The notes under the pieces are model-generated. The model did no database searches. It saw only the letters and a program-made list of their open reading frames with translations, and was not told where the DNA came from. DNA of 64,000 bases from NCBI GenBank assembly GCA_020832445.1, contig JAFIEO010000022.1, positions 84,483-148,482 of the forward strand, given 5' to 3'. The DNA is from Paracoccaceae bacterium (GTDB lineage: Bacteria; Pseudomonadota; Alphaproteobacteria; Rhodobacterales; Rhodobacteraceae). Position 1 is the first letter of the stretch, and every line of letters starts with the position of its first letter. Made by a program: the position numbers and the translations under genes. This document shows, piece by piece, positions 34,853-43,360 of the stretch.

Positions 34853-35464
34853 CTACATCCGGTCCAGAAATCGCCCATTGATCCAGCCAACCCCGTCGGG
34901 CAGCGCCGGTGACCGAACCTCGACCCAGACTGCGCCACTGTTCAGGGTGCGTATCCGTCCGGTTATGCGGATGTCACGCGCCGCGGGCGGAAACATACCG
35001 ACAATTCCATGCGATGCACCCGCACCCGAACGAATATTAAGCACATCATTTGATGCCACGCCCACCACCCTGTAGGGGTGCTGATGGGCGGTGTGGTCTT
35101 TGAACAGGCTGCCGGCTGGTTCAGCCGTGGCAGGGGGCGGGGCGGATGCCTCCTCGCTCAGGAAACGTGAATTGACCCAGCCGCCTGCCGGAACCTGCGG
35201 GTGAATAACCCTGTACCACAGCCCGCCATCGCCGGACCGGCCCTGCTGGCCTGTCCAGACAATCCCGCCAGTGCCCGGCGGCAATACACCCACGATGCGG
35301 CTGCCCGGCACGCCCACGCGGTCACGCACATTCAGCACGTCATTGGACGCGACATCCACCACGCGGTATGTAACTTCGCTGGCCTGCGCGACATTTTGTG
35401 AAGACAGCATGATGGCAGCCATCAAAAGCAGGCTGGCTGCGATGCGAAGGTGTAATCCGGGCAT
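34853..35464 (-). CDS. Exported protein with two SH3b domains
   Basis: 203 residues from the ATG at 35464 (MPGLHLRIAASLLLMAAIML, signal peptide ending near AQASE), preceded by a GGGGGGTAGG site; the track start lacks a signal. Two bacterial SH3 repeats follow: YRVVDVASNDVLNVRDRVGVPGS and YRVVGVASNDVLNIRSGAGASHG, each with the LN(V/I)R core, spaced by a Pro/Ala-rich linker. SH3b domains bind peptidoglycan cross-links or recognise cell-wall fragments. Neighbouring minus-strand genes encode another SH3b protein, an exported protein and an OmpA protein, so this is likely an envelope module. Confidence 0.8.
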   Translation of the reverse strand: MPGLHLRIAASLLLMAAIMLSSQNVAQASEVTYRVVDVASNDVLNVRDRVGVPGSRIVGVLPPGTGGIVWTGQQGRSGDGGLWYRVIHPQVPAGGWVNSRFLSEEASAPPPATAEPAGSLFKDHTAHQHPYRVVGVASNDVLNIRSGAGASHGIVGMFPPAARDIRITGRIRTLNSGAVWVEVRSPALPDGVGWINGRFLDRM

Positions 35465-35528
35465 ATTCCTACCCCCCATTCTTACGACAATACCGGACAA
35501 TGCAGGCCGCGGCACGACATGCCGCAAC

Positions 35529-36233
35529 TTAGTCGAAGGACAGGTCAATAAAGCGGACATAATCGTCCTCTATCAGTTTGAAATCGAACCTGACATCCAG
35601 CGCCCTGCCGTCGGACATGTCGCCAATCAGGGCAAGCCGGCCTTCGATTTCGTGGCCATGATCGGCCTTGAATTGCAATGTGCCATCAGCGATTTCAAGG
35701 TCGCCCACCACATGACCGACCCCGTCGGCGTCGCGTTCCAGAATGCGGCCAAGAACCATGTAGTAGTCACCCTCTTCGGGGTTACCATCCGGACCGCGCA
35801 GCATGGCATCGCCTTCGGTCAGATTCATTTCGTTTACCGGCACCAGCGCCAGACACAGGAAAGAGATTGCGCCGCTGTCGGACAAAACACCTGTATAGAT
35901 CGTGCTGGCAATGGCGTTGCGGCCGCTGCCGCGCGCAAAGAACCCGTCGCCGCGCAAAACGGCAGATACAGGTGCCGCAACTTCGCCGCGCACGGTAAAG
36001 TCTTCTGGCCGTTCAGATACCGACGAACGCACCTGCGCGTCTGGCACCTGTGGCGGGGGCGCGGCGCAAAAGCCCGGATCAATCATCTCGAAGGCGAAAT
36101 CCGTCATCTCGCGGTCCGCGCTGGCTGGCCGTGGCAGAAGAAACAGGGGCAGGACGGGAAGCGCCAGACATACGGCAAGGGTCAAGCGGCGGCTTTGGGG
36201 GGTGTCGCTGCAATGCATATGCGTTCCTTTCAT
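35529..36233 (-). CDS. Exported protein of unknown function in the SH3b/OmpA cluster
   Basis: 234 residues. A hydrophobic stretch LTLAVCLALPVLPLFLLPRP ends near ASADRE, giving a signal peptide after a somewhat long basic N-terminus. The mature protein is beta-rich (TIYTGVLSDSGAISFLCLAL, GRLALIGDMSDGRALDVRFD) with two cysteines. I recognise no family. A TTTCATGATAC context precedes the ATG, and the next gene upstream ends 26 bases earlier, which implies a shared transcript with the SH3b and OmpA genes. Confidence 0.65.
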   Translation of the reverse strand: MKGTHMHCSDTPQSRRLTLAVCLALPVLPLFLLPRPASADREMTDFAFEMIDPGFCAAPPPQVPDAQVRSSVSERPEDFTVRGEVAAPVSAVLRGDGFFARGSGRNAIASTIYTGVLSDSGAISFLCLALVPVNEMNLTEGDAMLRGPDGNPEEGDYYMVLGRILERDADGVGHVVGDLEIADGTLQFKADHGHEIEGRLALIGDMSDGRALDVRFDFKLIEDDYVRFIDLSFD

Positions 36234-36259
36234 GATACAAACTTCGGGTGTGGCGCGGC

Positions 36260-37579
36260 TTACCTGCGGTCAGGCCATTTTTCCGTCGCTTGGAAGGGTT
36301 GGATTTCAGCCCCCTGCGGGCCGGAGAACGCACCAAGGCGATACCAGATCGTTTGCAATTCATCATCCATCAGGTCCGTGTCACGCAGCATCACCTCGGC
36401 CCCTGGCGCCTGCCATAATCCGGCTTCGACTATGACATCGACGAAGGGATTGCCTGCCTCTGCACCCTCGCGCCATTCGAACGACCGCCAGCGCGCATCG
36501 TCGCGCCCCGCCTCTACCTCGGCCAGCCCGTTGTGCAGTGCCAGCATATCCAGCACCGCCGCGCTGGAGGGGGCACCCTGCCATATTTCATCATATGACG
36601 GGCGGAACTGCGGTGCCTGCGTCGCAGGCCCCATCTGCCAGTCCGCGATATGCGCAATGATGGAATCTGCCATCAGGCAATGAAACCCCAGACACTCCGT
36701 TTCCGGCGTGTCAGTTTCGCCGCGCGCGGCAGACAGGATCACCGCATCCACGCCGCGCAATCCTTGCATTGCGAAACGCCAGACAAGATGCGGACCTTCG
36801 CCAAAGGCGTCCAGCGGGGCGGTGTTCTCCGCGCCATGCTCTGCCACCACTTGCGCATGGCGCGCAGGGCCAAGATTGAAACGCCGCAATTCGATCAGGC
36901 TGATCTGTCCGGTCGCACCGCCCGCCGTCACTGTGGCTTCGGCTTGCGCGTAGCTTAGGTGGTAGCGGACGCTGGGCAGGCGGCCGTCATGCGCCTGCAC
37001 CGCAACAATGCTTTTTGTCAACGGGGACAGGCCCGCCCCCGGTGCCATAACCGTGTCCTGCGCGTAATGCAGGATCTGCGCTATCTCATGCTCCAGTTCC
37101 ATCGGGTCGATGGGAACAAGGCCGGGGGCTTGGGTAAACTCCTGCGCGATGTCGCCTGCGCCGGACATTGCGGGGGCCGCCTGCATGGCCAGCAGGTGCG
37201 CACCATCGGCCCAGCCGCGCCCGTCGGGTGCGGCTGCGTGGTACAGTTCGACCCACGCGATGCCACCTGCATGTGCATCCGCCCCCGTCGCGTCAATGTT
37301 GACGGCGTCAGGTTGCAAAATGCCGACAATCGGGGCATCGGTTGACGGCAGGGCACGCAGGTACAACACCGCGTTGGCGGCGATTCCGGTGACGCGTAAC
37401 GGTTGCGATGCCTGCGCGGGCATGGATACGTCCGGCGCGATGACAGGCGCTTGGGCCTGATCGGCATGAACAGGGGACAGACAGACAGGCCAGACCATCA
37501 CACAGCCCACAAGTGGCGCGCGCATATGCCTGATGCGTGACAGACCACACGCAAGGATCGGATGTAGAAATTTCACCAT
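36260..37579 (-). CDS. Exported SH3b-domain protein
   Basis: 439 residues from the ATG at 37579 (MVKFLHPILACGLSRI), with GGAGG nine bases upstream deciding the start. The signal region ends near SPVHADQ. One SH3b domain (about 60-130) reads LRVTGIAANAVLYLRALPSTDAP, with a GIAWVELYHA strand. A long C-terminal part, with MQAAPAMSGAGDIAQEF and a YAQAEATVTAGG segment, has no family I recognise; it includes a short Cys pair (ETECLGFHC). It forms a probable operon with the downstream exported protein and SH3b protein. Confidence 0.7.
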   Translation of the reverse strand: MVKFLHPILACGLSRIRHMRAPLVGCVMVWPVCLSPVHADQAQAPVIAPDVSMPAQASQPLRVTGIAANAVLYLRALPSTDAPIVGILQPDAVNIDATGADAHAGGIAWVELYHAAAPDGRGWADGAHLLAMQAAPAMSGAGDIAQEFTQAPGLVPIDPMELEHEIAQILHYAQDTVMAPGAGLSPLTKSIVAVQAHDGRLPSVRYHLSYAQAEATVTAGGATGQISLIELRRFNLGPARHAQVVAEHGAENTAPLDAFGEGPHLVWRFAMQGLRGVDAVILSAARGETDTPETECLGFHCLMADSIIAHIADWQMGPATQAPQFRPSYDEIWQGAPSSAAVLDMLALHNGLAEVEAGRDDARWRSFEWREGAEAGNPFVDVIVEAGLWQAPGAEVMLRDTDLMDDELQTIWYRLGAFSGPQGAEIQPFQATEKWPDRR

Positions 37580-37774
37580 ATGCGATGCCTCCTGAAATGC
37601 GGGATTGGGGACGGAAAGGCAGGGTTCCAGCCATGCCCAAAGGCTTTTGCACAAGCGGGTTTTATGCTGCGGCGACGCCTGCATGACTGTGCCAAAGCCC
37701 GATCAGGCCATGACGCGGTAAGTTGGAATTGTGCCATATGTTCCCCCTGCCTTTGCAATACCGGCCCCGCGCAA

Positions 37775-38755
37775 TCAGCGTTGCATTTCCACCAGTTCCA
37801 CACGGCGGTTCAGGCTGCGGCCCTGTTCGGTGCGGTTGGTCGAAATCGGGGCCATCATGCCCGCCCCGGCCGAGTCCAGCCGGTCGCCGGATACCCCGTG
37901 TTGCCGTGTCAGATATGACACCACCGATGTTGCCCGTTCCATCGACAGGGACAGGTTGTAATCGTAGCTGCCGGAATTATCGGTATGCCCCACGACCAGC
38001 AGGTTCATATCGGGCAAATCGCGCATCAGACCTGCAACCGTTGCCAAAGCTTCCGACGATTCAGACAATATCCGCGCAGAGTCGAATTCAAACAGTATAT
38101 CCTGAACGGCAACGCGCCCTTCTTCTATCAAACCCGCCTCCATCTCGCTGGCAGTCAGGGGCTGGTGGTCCATTTCGGTATCCATCTCGTCCGAGGTCAC
38201 AACCGCCATTGAAACGGCCGGACCGTCCACCCTGCGCGCGTTGAACGCAGCAATCCCTGTCAGCACAGTCCCATCATCCGAGATCGCGGCGATATAGCGC
38301 AAATCGCGGTTCGATGTGCGGGTTGCCAACCGGCAGCAGCCCCGCGCACCGCGGCTGAATATGTCGGTGCCATGTACGAAAAACGACCGGCCAGCCCCGC
38401 TGGAAAGGTCGCTGCCGCTGACGGTGTACAGCAACTCAAACCCGCGATCTTCCAGCGCCTGAATATAGTTCCGCTTGATCTGAAGGGTGGAAATATCGGG
38501 GTTGTCGAAAGTATAGCTTAGCGACAGTATTTCGCCTTCCATGGTCTTGGCGCTCTCAACCTCGCCATCGTCATACGGGCCGGTCGGGATGGTGGCGCGG
38601 TCAAATTCTGTCCTGTCGAAATAGACGATGCTGGACCCTGCAACGCGGGGAATATCTGCGTGATCATACGCGCCATCGACATCGGCTTGGGCAGGTGTGG
38701 AAAACGCAAACGCCATGACGGTGGCGCAAGCCCAGACGGGATGTCTGTTCTGCAT
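37775..38755 (-). CDS. OmpA-family outer-membrane/peptidoglycan-anchor protein
   Basis: 326 residues with a signal peptide ending near PAQADV. The N-terminal half holds a DUF4892-like segment (GSSIVYFDRTEFDRA, TLQIKRNYIQALEDRGFELLYTV). The C-terminal third (about 215-326) is an OmpA/MotB peptidoglycan-binding domain: ILFEFDSARILSESSEAL, LLVVGHTDNSGSYDYNLSLS, ERATSVVSYL and NRRVELVEMQR. It probably tethers the outer membrane to the wall. It is the first gene of the minus-strand envelope cluster and lies 195 bases before the 439-residue SH3b protein, with its own promoter likely in the 38756-39199 spacer. Confidence 0.85.
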   Translation of the reverse strand: MQNRHPVWACATVMAFAFSTPAQADVDGAYDHADIPRVAGSSIVYFDRTEFDRATIPTGPYDDGEVESAKTMEGEILSLSYTFDNPDISTLQIKRNYIQALEDRGFELLYTVSGSDLSSGAGRSFFVHGTDIFSRGARGCCRLATRTSNRDLRYIAAISDDGTVLTGIAAFNARRVDGPAVSMAVVTSDEMDTEMDHQPLTASEMEAGLIEEGRVAVQDILFEFDSARILSESSEALATVAGLMRDLPDMNLLVVGHTDNSGSYDYNLSLSMERATSVVSYLTRQHGVSGDRLDSAGAGMMAPISTNRTEQGRSLNRRVELVEMQR

Positions 38756-39199
38756 GGTTGTGCCTCCTCATTGTGATATTCGGGCCGACCATATCCGCAA
38801 ATCAATATGGAACGCCCCGTCCGAACAGACGGGGATATGACACGCCGCCTTTTGTGCGTCTGCGCCCGGCGCCAAAAGTCAGGACGAAGCAAGCGGATTT
38901 GCAGGCATCAGGCGATTGCGATGCCCACACGACAGGTGCCCCGCTCGGGGATGGATTGAGGGGCGTCGGCGTGACTGGTCGTGATGATGTTGGCTTGTGA
39001 CCATCTGACGCAGTCTGAAGCAGCGCTGGCAGTTTCCATATCCGTTGACAAATCCCGATTGTTTCACTAGGGAATAGCGTACCAAGCTTAGGCCAGAATG
39101 GTCGCGCCAGGTCATGCACAACTGCACCCCGCGCCAAGGCCTTGGACTATGCAAGCCAGAATTTGACGACAGCCGGGGTCAAGCCAATAAAGGGCCACG
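38756..39199. other. Divergent spacer between the OmpA gene and the FecB-type operon
   Basis: About 440 bases with no gene. It includes the plus-strand promoter-like TTGACA at 39045-39050 with TAGGGA 17 bases later, followed by a leader of about 125 bases with short self-complementary segments (for example CCAAGGCCTTGG near 39134). The leftward half must hold the OmpA promoter, which I could not pick out. Confidence 0.4.
39045..39073 (+). promoter_or_regulatory. Candidate promoter of the FecB-type operon
   Basis: TTGACA (consensus -35) and TAGGGA, weak as a -10, are spaced by exactly 17 bases about 125 bases before the binding-protein gene. Start site and use are not demonstrated. Confidence 0.35.
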
Positions 39200-40270
39200 A
39201 TGCGTCTTCCAATTGTCTTTGCCTGCACCTTGCTGGCATCCGCCCCGCTTGCTGCCGATCCGATCAGCTTTACCGACCATGAAGGCCGCGAAGTCACACT
39301 GCCCGCGCCCGCGCAGCGGATCGCGTCAATTCCCATCCCCATGGCATCGACCCTGATTGCCATTGACGGCGCGACCGATCGTCTGGTGGGGATGAACCCG
39401 ACCGCGAAATCCGCCATCATGGAAGGTATTCTTGGGCGGATATTCCCTGAAGCGCGCGACATCCCGTCAGACATTACCGCGCCCAACTTCATCCCCAATG
39501 TAGAAGAACTGGCGCAGGTCAACCCCGAACTGGTCATCCAATGGGCCGGACGCGGGCCGGACTATATCGACCCGATCACCAACGCGGGCCTGAACCTGAT
39601 GACAATCCGCTACGGGTCCGAGGAGTTGACGCGCGAATATATGACCATGGCCGCAACCGCGATGGGCAGGCCGGAACGGATTGAGCCGCTGATCGAATGG
39701 CGCGCGGATGTGCAGGCCGACATGGAAGCGCGCACCGCCGGTCTGGCGGATGAGGACCGCCCCAGCGTGCTGTACCTGCTGCGCGCCATGGACAACCTGC
39801 GCGCGTCAGGAACCGAAGACAACTATAACGCATGGTATCATATTCTGGCCGGTGGCCGGAACGCGGCTGAAGACATGGTCGGCGGTAGGGCGGATATAAA
39901 TGTTGAACAGGTTGCAACATGGAACCCTGATGTCATCTTCCTGAATTCATTCGAGGCTGATCTGACGCTTGATCGCATCATGAACGACCCGATCCTGTCG
40001 CTGACCAATGCGGCACAGAACGGGCGCGTCTACAAAATGCCGCTTGGCGGCTATCGCTGGGACCCGCCCAATCAGGAAAGCCCGCTGACATGGATGTGGA
40101 CCGCAAACCTGCTGCACCCCGATGTGTTTGATTATGACCTGCGTGCGGAAATGCGCACAGCCTATCAGGTGCTGTATGGCCATGACCTGAGCGATGCGGA
40201 TATCGACGAAATCCTGTGGATGGACATGCAGGGCGGTCAGGCAAACTACGCGCAATTCGCAGCCCCATGA
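39200..40270 (+). CDS. FecB/BtuF-type periplasmic binding protein
   Basis: 356 residues with a signal peptide (MRLPIVFACTLLASAPLAADP). The class III periplasmic-binding fold is recognisable: ITDHEGREVTLP-like opening (FTDHEGREVTLPAPAQRIAS), VDELAQVNPELVIQWAG-like segment (NVEELAQVNPELVIQW) and the C-terminal GRVYKMPLGGYRWDPP. Proteins of this cluster bind iron-siderophores, haem, cobalamin or oxyanions (the MolA type) for FecCD permeases. Here GGYRWDPPNQESPLTWMW is typical of the metal/oxyanion branch. The gene starts a five-gene operon with ATGA overlaps. Substrate is not determined by the sequence. Confidence 0.85.
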   Translation: MRLPIVFACTLLASAPLAADPISFTDHEGREVTLPAPAQRIASIPIPMASTLIAIDGATDRLVGMNPTAKSAIMEGILGRIFPEARDIPSDITAPNFIPNVEELAQVNPELVIQWAGRGPDYIDPITNAGLNLMTIRYGSEELTREYMTMAATAMGRPERIEPLIEWRADVQADMEARTAGLADEDRPSVLYLLRAMDNLRASGTEDNYNAWYHILAGGRNAAEDMVGGRADINVEQVATWNPDVIFLNSFEADLTLDRIMNDPILSLTNAAQNGRVYKMPLGGYRWDPPNQESPLTWMWTANLLHPDVFDYDLRAEMRTAYQVLYGHDLSDADIDEILWMDMQGGQANYAQFAAP

Positions 40271-41319
40271 GTGTTGCACTGGATCAGGCCCCAAGGCGCG
40301 CGCGACTTGCGCTGCGCCTTGGGGTGTTTCCCGCGATGGTGGCATGTCTGGTGCTGGCCATGCTGTATTCCATCAGCGCCGGACGTTTTGAGGTGCCCTG
40401 GACAAGGGTCGTGGAAATCCTGTGGGCACGGGTCTGGGACTTGTCGGGCAGCGCGGACACCATGGACGAACGCATTGTCGAATTGGTGCGCCTGCCGCGT
40501 GTGCTGCTGGCCGCCCTGTCGGGGGCCGCGCTGGCCGTGGGCGGGGCCGCATTGCAAGGCGTGTTCCGCAACCCGCTGGTCAGCCCGCAAGTGCTGGGCA
40601 TCAGCCAGGGCGGGGCCTTTGGCGGGGCGCTGGCAATCCTGCTGGGCTTTCACGGGGTGGTGCTGCTGGGCATGTCGTTTGTCTTCGGTCTGGTGGCGCT
40701 GGTACTGGTGGGGCTGTTGGCCCATATCAATGGCCGGACAGAGGTTCTGACCGTCATCCTTGCGGGCATGATTGTGGGGGCTTTCTTTGCTGCATTGGTA
40801 TCGGTGCTGCAATTTCTGGCGGACCCCAATTCGTCCCTGCCTGCGATTGTCTATTGGCTGATGGGGTCATTCTCGACGGCGACATGGGCGCGGCTGGGAC
40901 TGGCAGTGCCCGGTATGGCGCTGGGACTGGCGCTTGTATGGTCGCTGCGCTACCGGCTGAACCTGCTGGCGCTGGAGGAGGCAGAGGCGCGTTCCTTGGG
41001 TGTGAACCCTGACCGCGAACGCTGGTTCATCTTCATTGCCGCCACGATGATGACCGGCACATCTGTTGCCGTGGCGGGCGTGATTGGCTGGATCGGCCTT
41101 GTGGTGCCCCATGCCGCGCGCCTGATCGTGGGCGAGGATCACCGCCGCCTTATCCCCGCATCGGCGCTGTTGGGCGCGGCCTATCTGGTGCTGATCGACA
41201 CGCTGGCACGCACGCTGACAGCCGCAGAAATACCGCTGGGCGTGTTGACTGCGCTGATCGGTGCGCCGGTCTTTGCGGTGCTGTTGCGCCAGCATTTCAA
41301 ACGCGCGTGGCACGCATGA
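40267..41319 (+). CDS. FecCD/BtuC-type ABC transporter permease
   Basis: 350 residues from the ATG at 40267 overlapping the binding-protein stop; the track start is inside that gene. Ten helices of the type II importer fold are present, with family motifs RLPRVLLAALSGAALAVGGAALQG, NPLVSPQVLGISQGGAFG, the coupling region near LEEAEARSLGVNPDRERW, and GVIGWIGLVVPHAARLIVGEDHR. It forms the translocation path for the FecB-type substrate. The final four bases overlap the ATPase start. Confidence 0.92.
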   Translation: MSVALDQAPRRARLALRLGVFPAMVACLVLAMLYSISAGRFEVPWTRVVEILWARVWDLSGSADTMDERIVELVRLPRVLLAALSGAALAVGGAALQGVFRNPLVSPQVLGISQGGAFGGALAILLGFHGVVLLGMSFVFGLVALVLVGLLAHINGRTEVLTVILAGMIVGAFFAALVSVLQFLADPNSSLPAIVYWLMGSFSTATWARLGLAVPGMALGLALVWSLRYRLNLLALEEAEARSLGVNPDRERWFIFIAATMMTGTSVAVAGVIGWIGLVVPHAARLIVGEDHRRLIPASALLGAAYLVLIDTLARTLTAAEIPLGVLTALIGAPVFAVLLRQHFKRAWHA

Positions 41320-42074
41320 TCGGGGTGTCGCAAGCAAGCCTGCGCTTTGGCGCGCTGCGGGTGTTCGCGGGGCTGTCGATTGACGTGCCGCTGGGGCGCA
41401 CGACCGCCATTCTGGGGCCGAACGGGCGCGGCAAGACAACTTTATTGCGCAGCATTCTGGGGTTTCAGCCACTGGATCAGGGCCGCCGTCACGCGCCCGC
41501 CATTGTGGGCTATGTGCCCCAGCACGGCGCATCACAGGCGAAACTTTCGGGGCTGGATGTGGTGACAATGGGCCGCGCAGCGCGGCTGGGCCTGTTTGGC
41601 CAGCCCGGACCGGATGATACGAAAGCCGCACACGCGGCACTGGTGCAGGTGGGCGCGTGTTCGCTGTCGGATTTGCGCTATGACCGCATGTCGGGTGGCC
41701 AACGCCAGATGATCCTGATTGCCCGCGCGCTGGCCACCGGATCAGATGCGCTGGTGCTGGATGAACCGACATCCGCGCTGGATCTGGGCAATCAGGCGCG
41801 CACGCTTGCGCTGATTTCCACCCTGAACCGGGCGCGCGACCGGGCGATCGTGTTCACCACACATGACCCCAACCACGCGCTGGCCGTGGCCGATGATGTG
41901 GTGCTGATGATGCCGGGCGGCGGCGTGGTGCAGGGGCCGGTCGCGCAGATGATCACCCCTGATCTGATGGCCGAACTTTACGGCGTTCCCATGCATTGGG
42001 TGCGCCCTGACGGACCCCAAGGGCGCATCGCAATGCTGCCCGAATTCACAGGAAAGGACGCCCTATGCGCGTGA
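41316..42074 (+). CDS. FecE/BtuD-type ABC ATPase
   Basis: About 252 residues from the ATG at 41316, which overlaps the permease TGA; the track uses a GTG nine bases earlier. Walker A is GPNGRGKTT, the signature MSGGQRQMILIARAL and Walker B ALVLDEPTSALDLGNQ, with the H-loop in FTTHDPNHALAVADD. It powers the importer. The 3' end overlaps the next gene by ten bases, unusually far for a separate function, which supports joint expression of the amidotransferase-like and FmdE-like genes. Confidence 0.92.
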   Translation: MIGVSQASLRFGALRVFAGLSIDVPLGRTTAILGPNGRGKTTLLRSILGFQPLDQGRRHAPAIVGYVPQHGASQAKLSGLDVVTMGRAARLGLFGQPGPDDTKAAHAALVQVGACSLSDLRYDRMSGGQRQMILIARALATGSDALVLDEPTSALDLGNQARTLALISTLNRARDRAIVFTTHDPNHALAVADDVVLMMPGGGVVQGPVAQMITPDLMAELYGVPMHWVRPDGPQGRIAMLPEFTGKDALCA

Positions 42075-43360
42075 TCTGGCTGCATTCTGGCCATGGCCAG
42101 CCCCCCGAACCCGTAAGACAGGCCGAAGCGGCCGGACATGTGACAATCATTGCGCAAACCGACCTGACGGAAGCTGCGCTGCTGGCGCATCGCGGTTTGA
42201 TCACCGGAATGCTGCTTGATCAGGATGCCCTTATGGCCCTGCGCCCTGCCCTGTCACGGTTTCTGGATGCAGGCGGGCGCTGGGTGTTCAATGGCCATCT
42301 GGTCCGCCCACTGGTCGCGGGGTTGCAACCCTACCACCCCATCCCCACGCCCAAACGCGCCGATTTCACGCTGACTGCGCGGGTGGCGCATCCGGTCTTT
42401 GCGGGCTTTCAGTTGAAAGAACTGGAAGCCAACAAGGGTGTTGCGGGCTTTTACGGGCGCGGGGCCAATCCGCCCCCCTCGGGCGCGGTGGTGTTGAACA
42501 CGCTTGGCGACACTGTGCCGGTCGACTGGGTCTGGCACCGGCCCGGCGGGGGCGCGATTTTCAGCCATGCGGGCAATGATCTGGCGCAGATCGCCACAAT
42601 GCACAAGATCGGCGCGCGGGTCTGGGCCAACCTGATCGTCTGGGCGGGGGGCGGTGCGTGCGTTTCAGATACTGCCCCGCGTGTGGCCACACCACCTGAT
42701 GCGCGCGCCTTCACCACGCCCGCGCGCCCGCGCGATACCGGCAATGCCCCGCGCCTGATTGCCACGAATGCGGGCACCTACTACCAGATCCAGACGCTTG
42801 AAGGGCCACGCTACCGCGACAGTTTCGATCTGGTGATCGCACCTGAACAGATTGGCGCGACCCTGTTGCCGGAAGATGTGCTGTTTGTGACCTGTCGCAC
42901 CCCGCCGCAACGCATGATTGCCCAGCGCGGGTTGCTGGCCGCGCATCTGGCGGCGGGCGGCACCATCATTGCCATGGGCGAAAGTCGCAGTGATTTGTGG
43001 CTGCCACATGTGGCCTTCACCCCCACAGATACGAATTGGTGGTGGTGGCTGACACCGGGGGCAAATTTGGGCGTGCAGATCGCATCTGCCCATCCGCTGC
43101 TGGACAACATGACCGACGCCGAGGTGACATGGCATCTGCACGGGTATTTCGACCCGCCCGCAGGCGCGCAGGTTCTGGTGCGCGATGGCGCGGGCCGGCC
43201 CATTGCCTATGACGACCGCACCAGCACGCCGGGGCGCATGATCATCACCTCGCTTGATCCCTGCTATCATCATGGAAGCCATTTCATGCCCGCAACCACA
43301 CGCTTTCTGGACCGCTTCCTGCCCAACCTGCGCCAGCTGACCCAACAGGTGCCCGCATGA
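42065..43360 (+). CDS. Unknown protein with amidotransferase-like repeats in the importer operon
   Basis: 431 residues, cytoplasmic (no signal). Two related halves are visible. The first contains ITGMLLDQDALMALRPALSR, then AGGRWVFNGHLVRPLVAG. The second contains VLFVTCRTPPQRMIAQRGLL, then AGGTIIAMGESRSDLWLPHV. The pattern of a strand, a Cys or Asp, a helix and AGG-strand-G resembles class I glutamine-amidotransferase/ThuA-like folds. A striking WWWWL cluster sits near residue 320, and HGYFDPPAGAQVLVRDG and SLDPCYHHGSHF near the end hold His/Cys residues that could bind metal. I cannot name the family. It overlaps the ATPase gene by ten bases and the FmdE-like gene by four. Confidence 0.6.
   Translation: MRVIWLHSGHGQPPEPVRQAEAAGHVTIIAQTDLTEAALLAHRGLITGMLLDQDALMALRPALSRFLDAGGRWVFNGHLVRPLVAGLQPYHPIPTPKRADFTLTARVAHPVFAGFQLKELEANKGVAGFYGRGANPPPSGAVVLNTLGDTVPVDWVWHRPGGGAIFSHAGNDLAQIATMHKIGARVWANLIVWAGGGACVSDTAPRVATPPDARAFTTPARPRDTGNAPRLIATNAGTYYQIQTLEGPRYRDSFDLVIAPEQIGATLLPEDVLFVTCRTPPQRMIAQRGLLAAHLAAGGTIIAMGESRSDLWLPHVAFTPTDTNWWWWLTPGANLGVQIASAHPLLDNMTDAEVTWHLHGYFDPPAGAQVLVRDGAGRPIAYDDRTSTPGRMIITSLDPCYHHGSHFMPATTRFLDRFLPNLRQLTQQVPA

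Noticed and set aside
35271-36683. 470-codon plus-strand frame across the exported-protein genes
   Set aside because: Both minus-strand genes in this interval have signal peptides and ribosome-binding sites; the plus frame has no recognisable domain.
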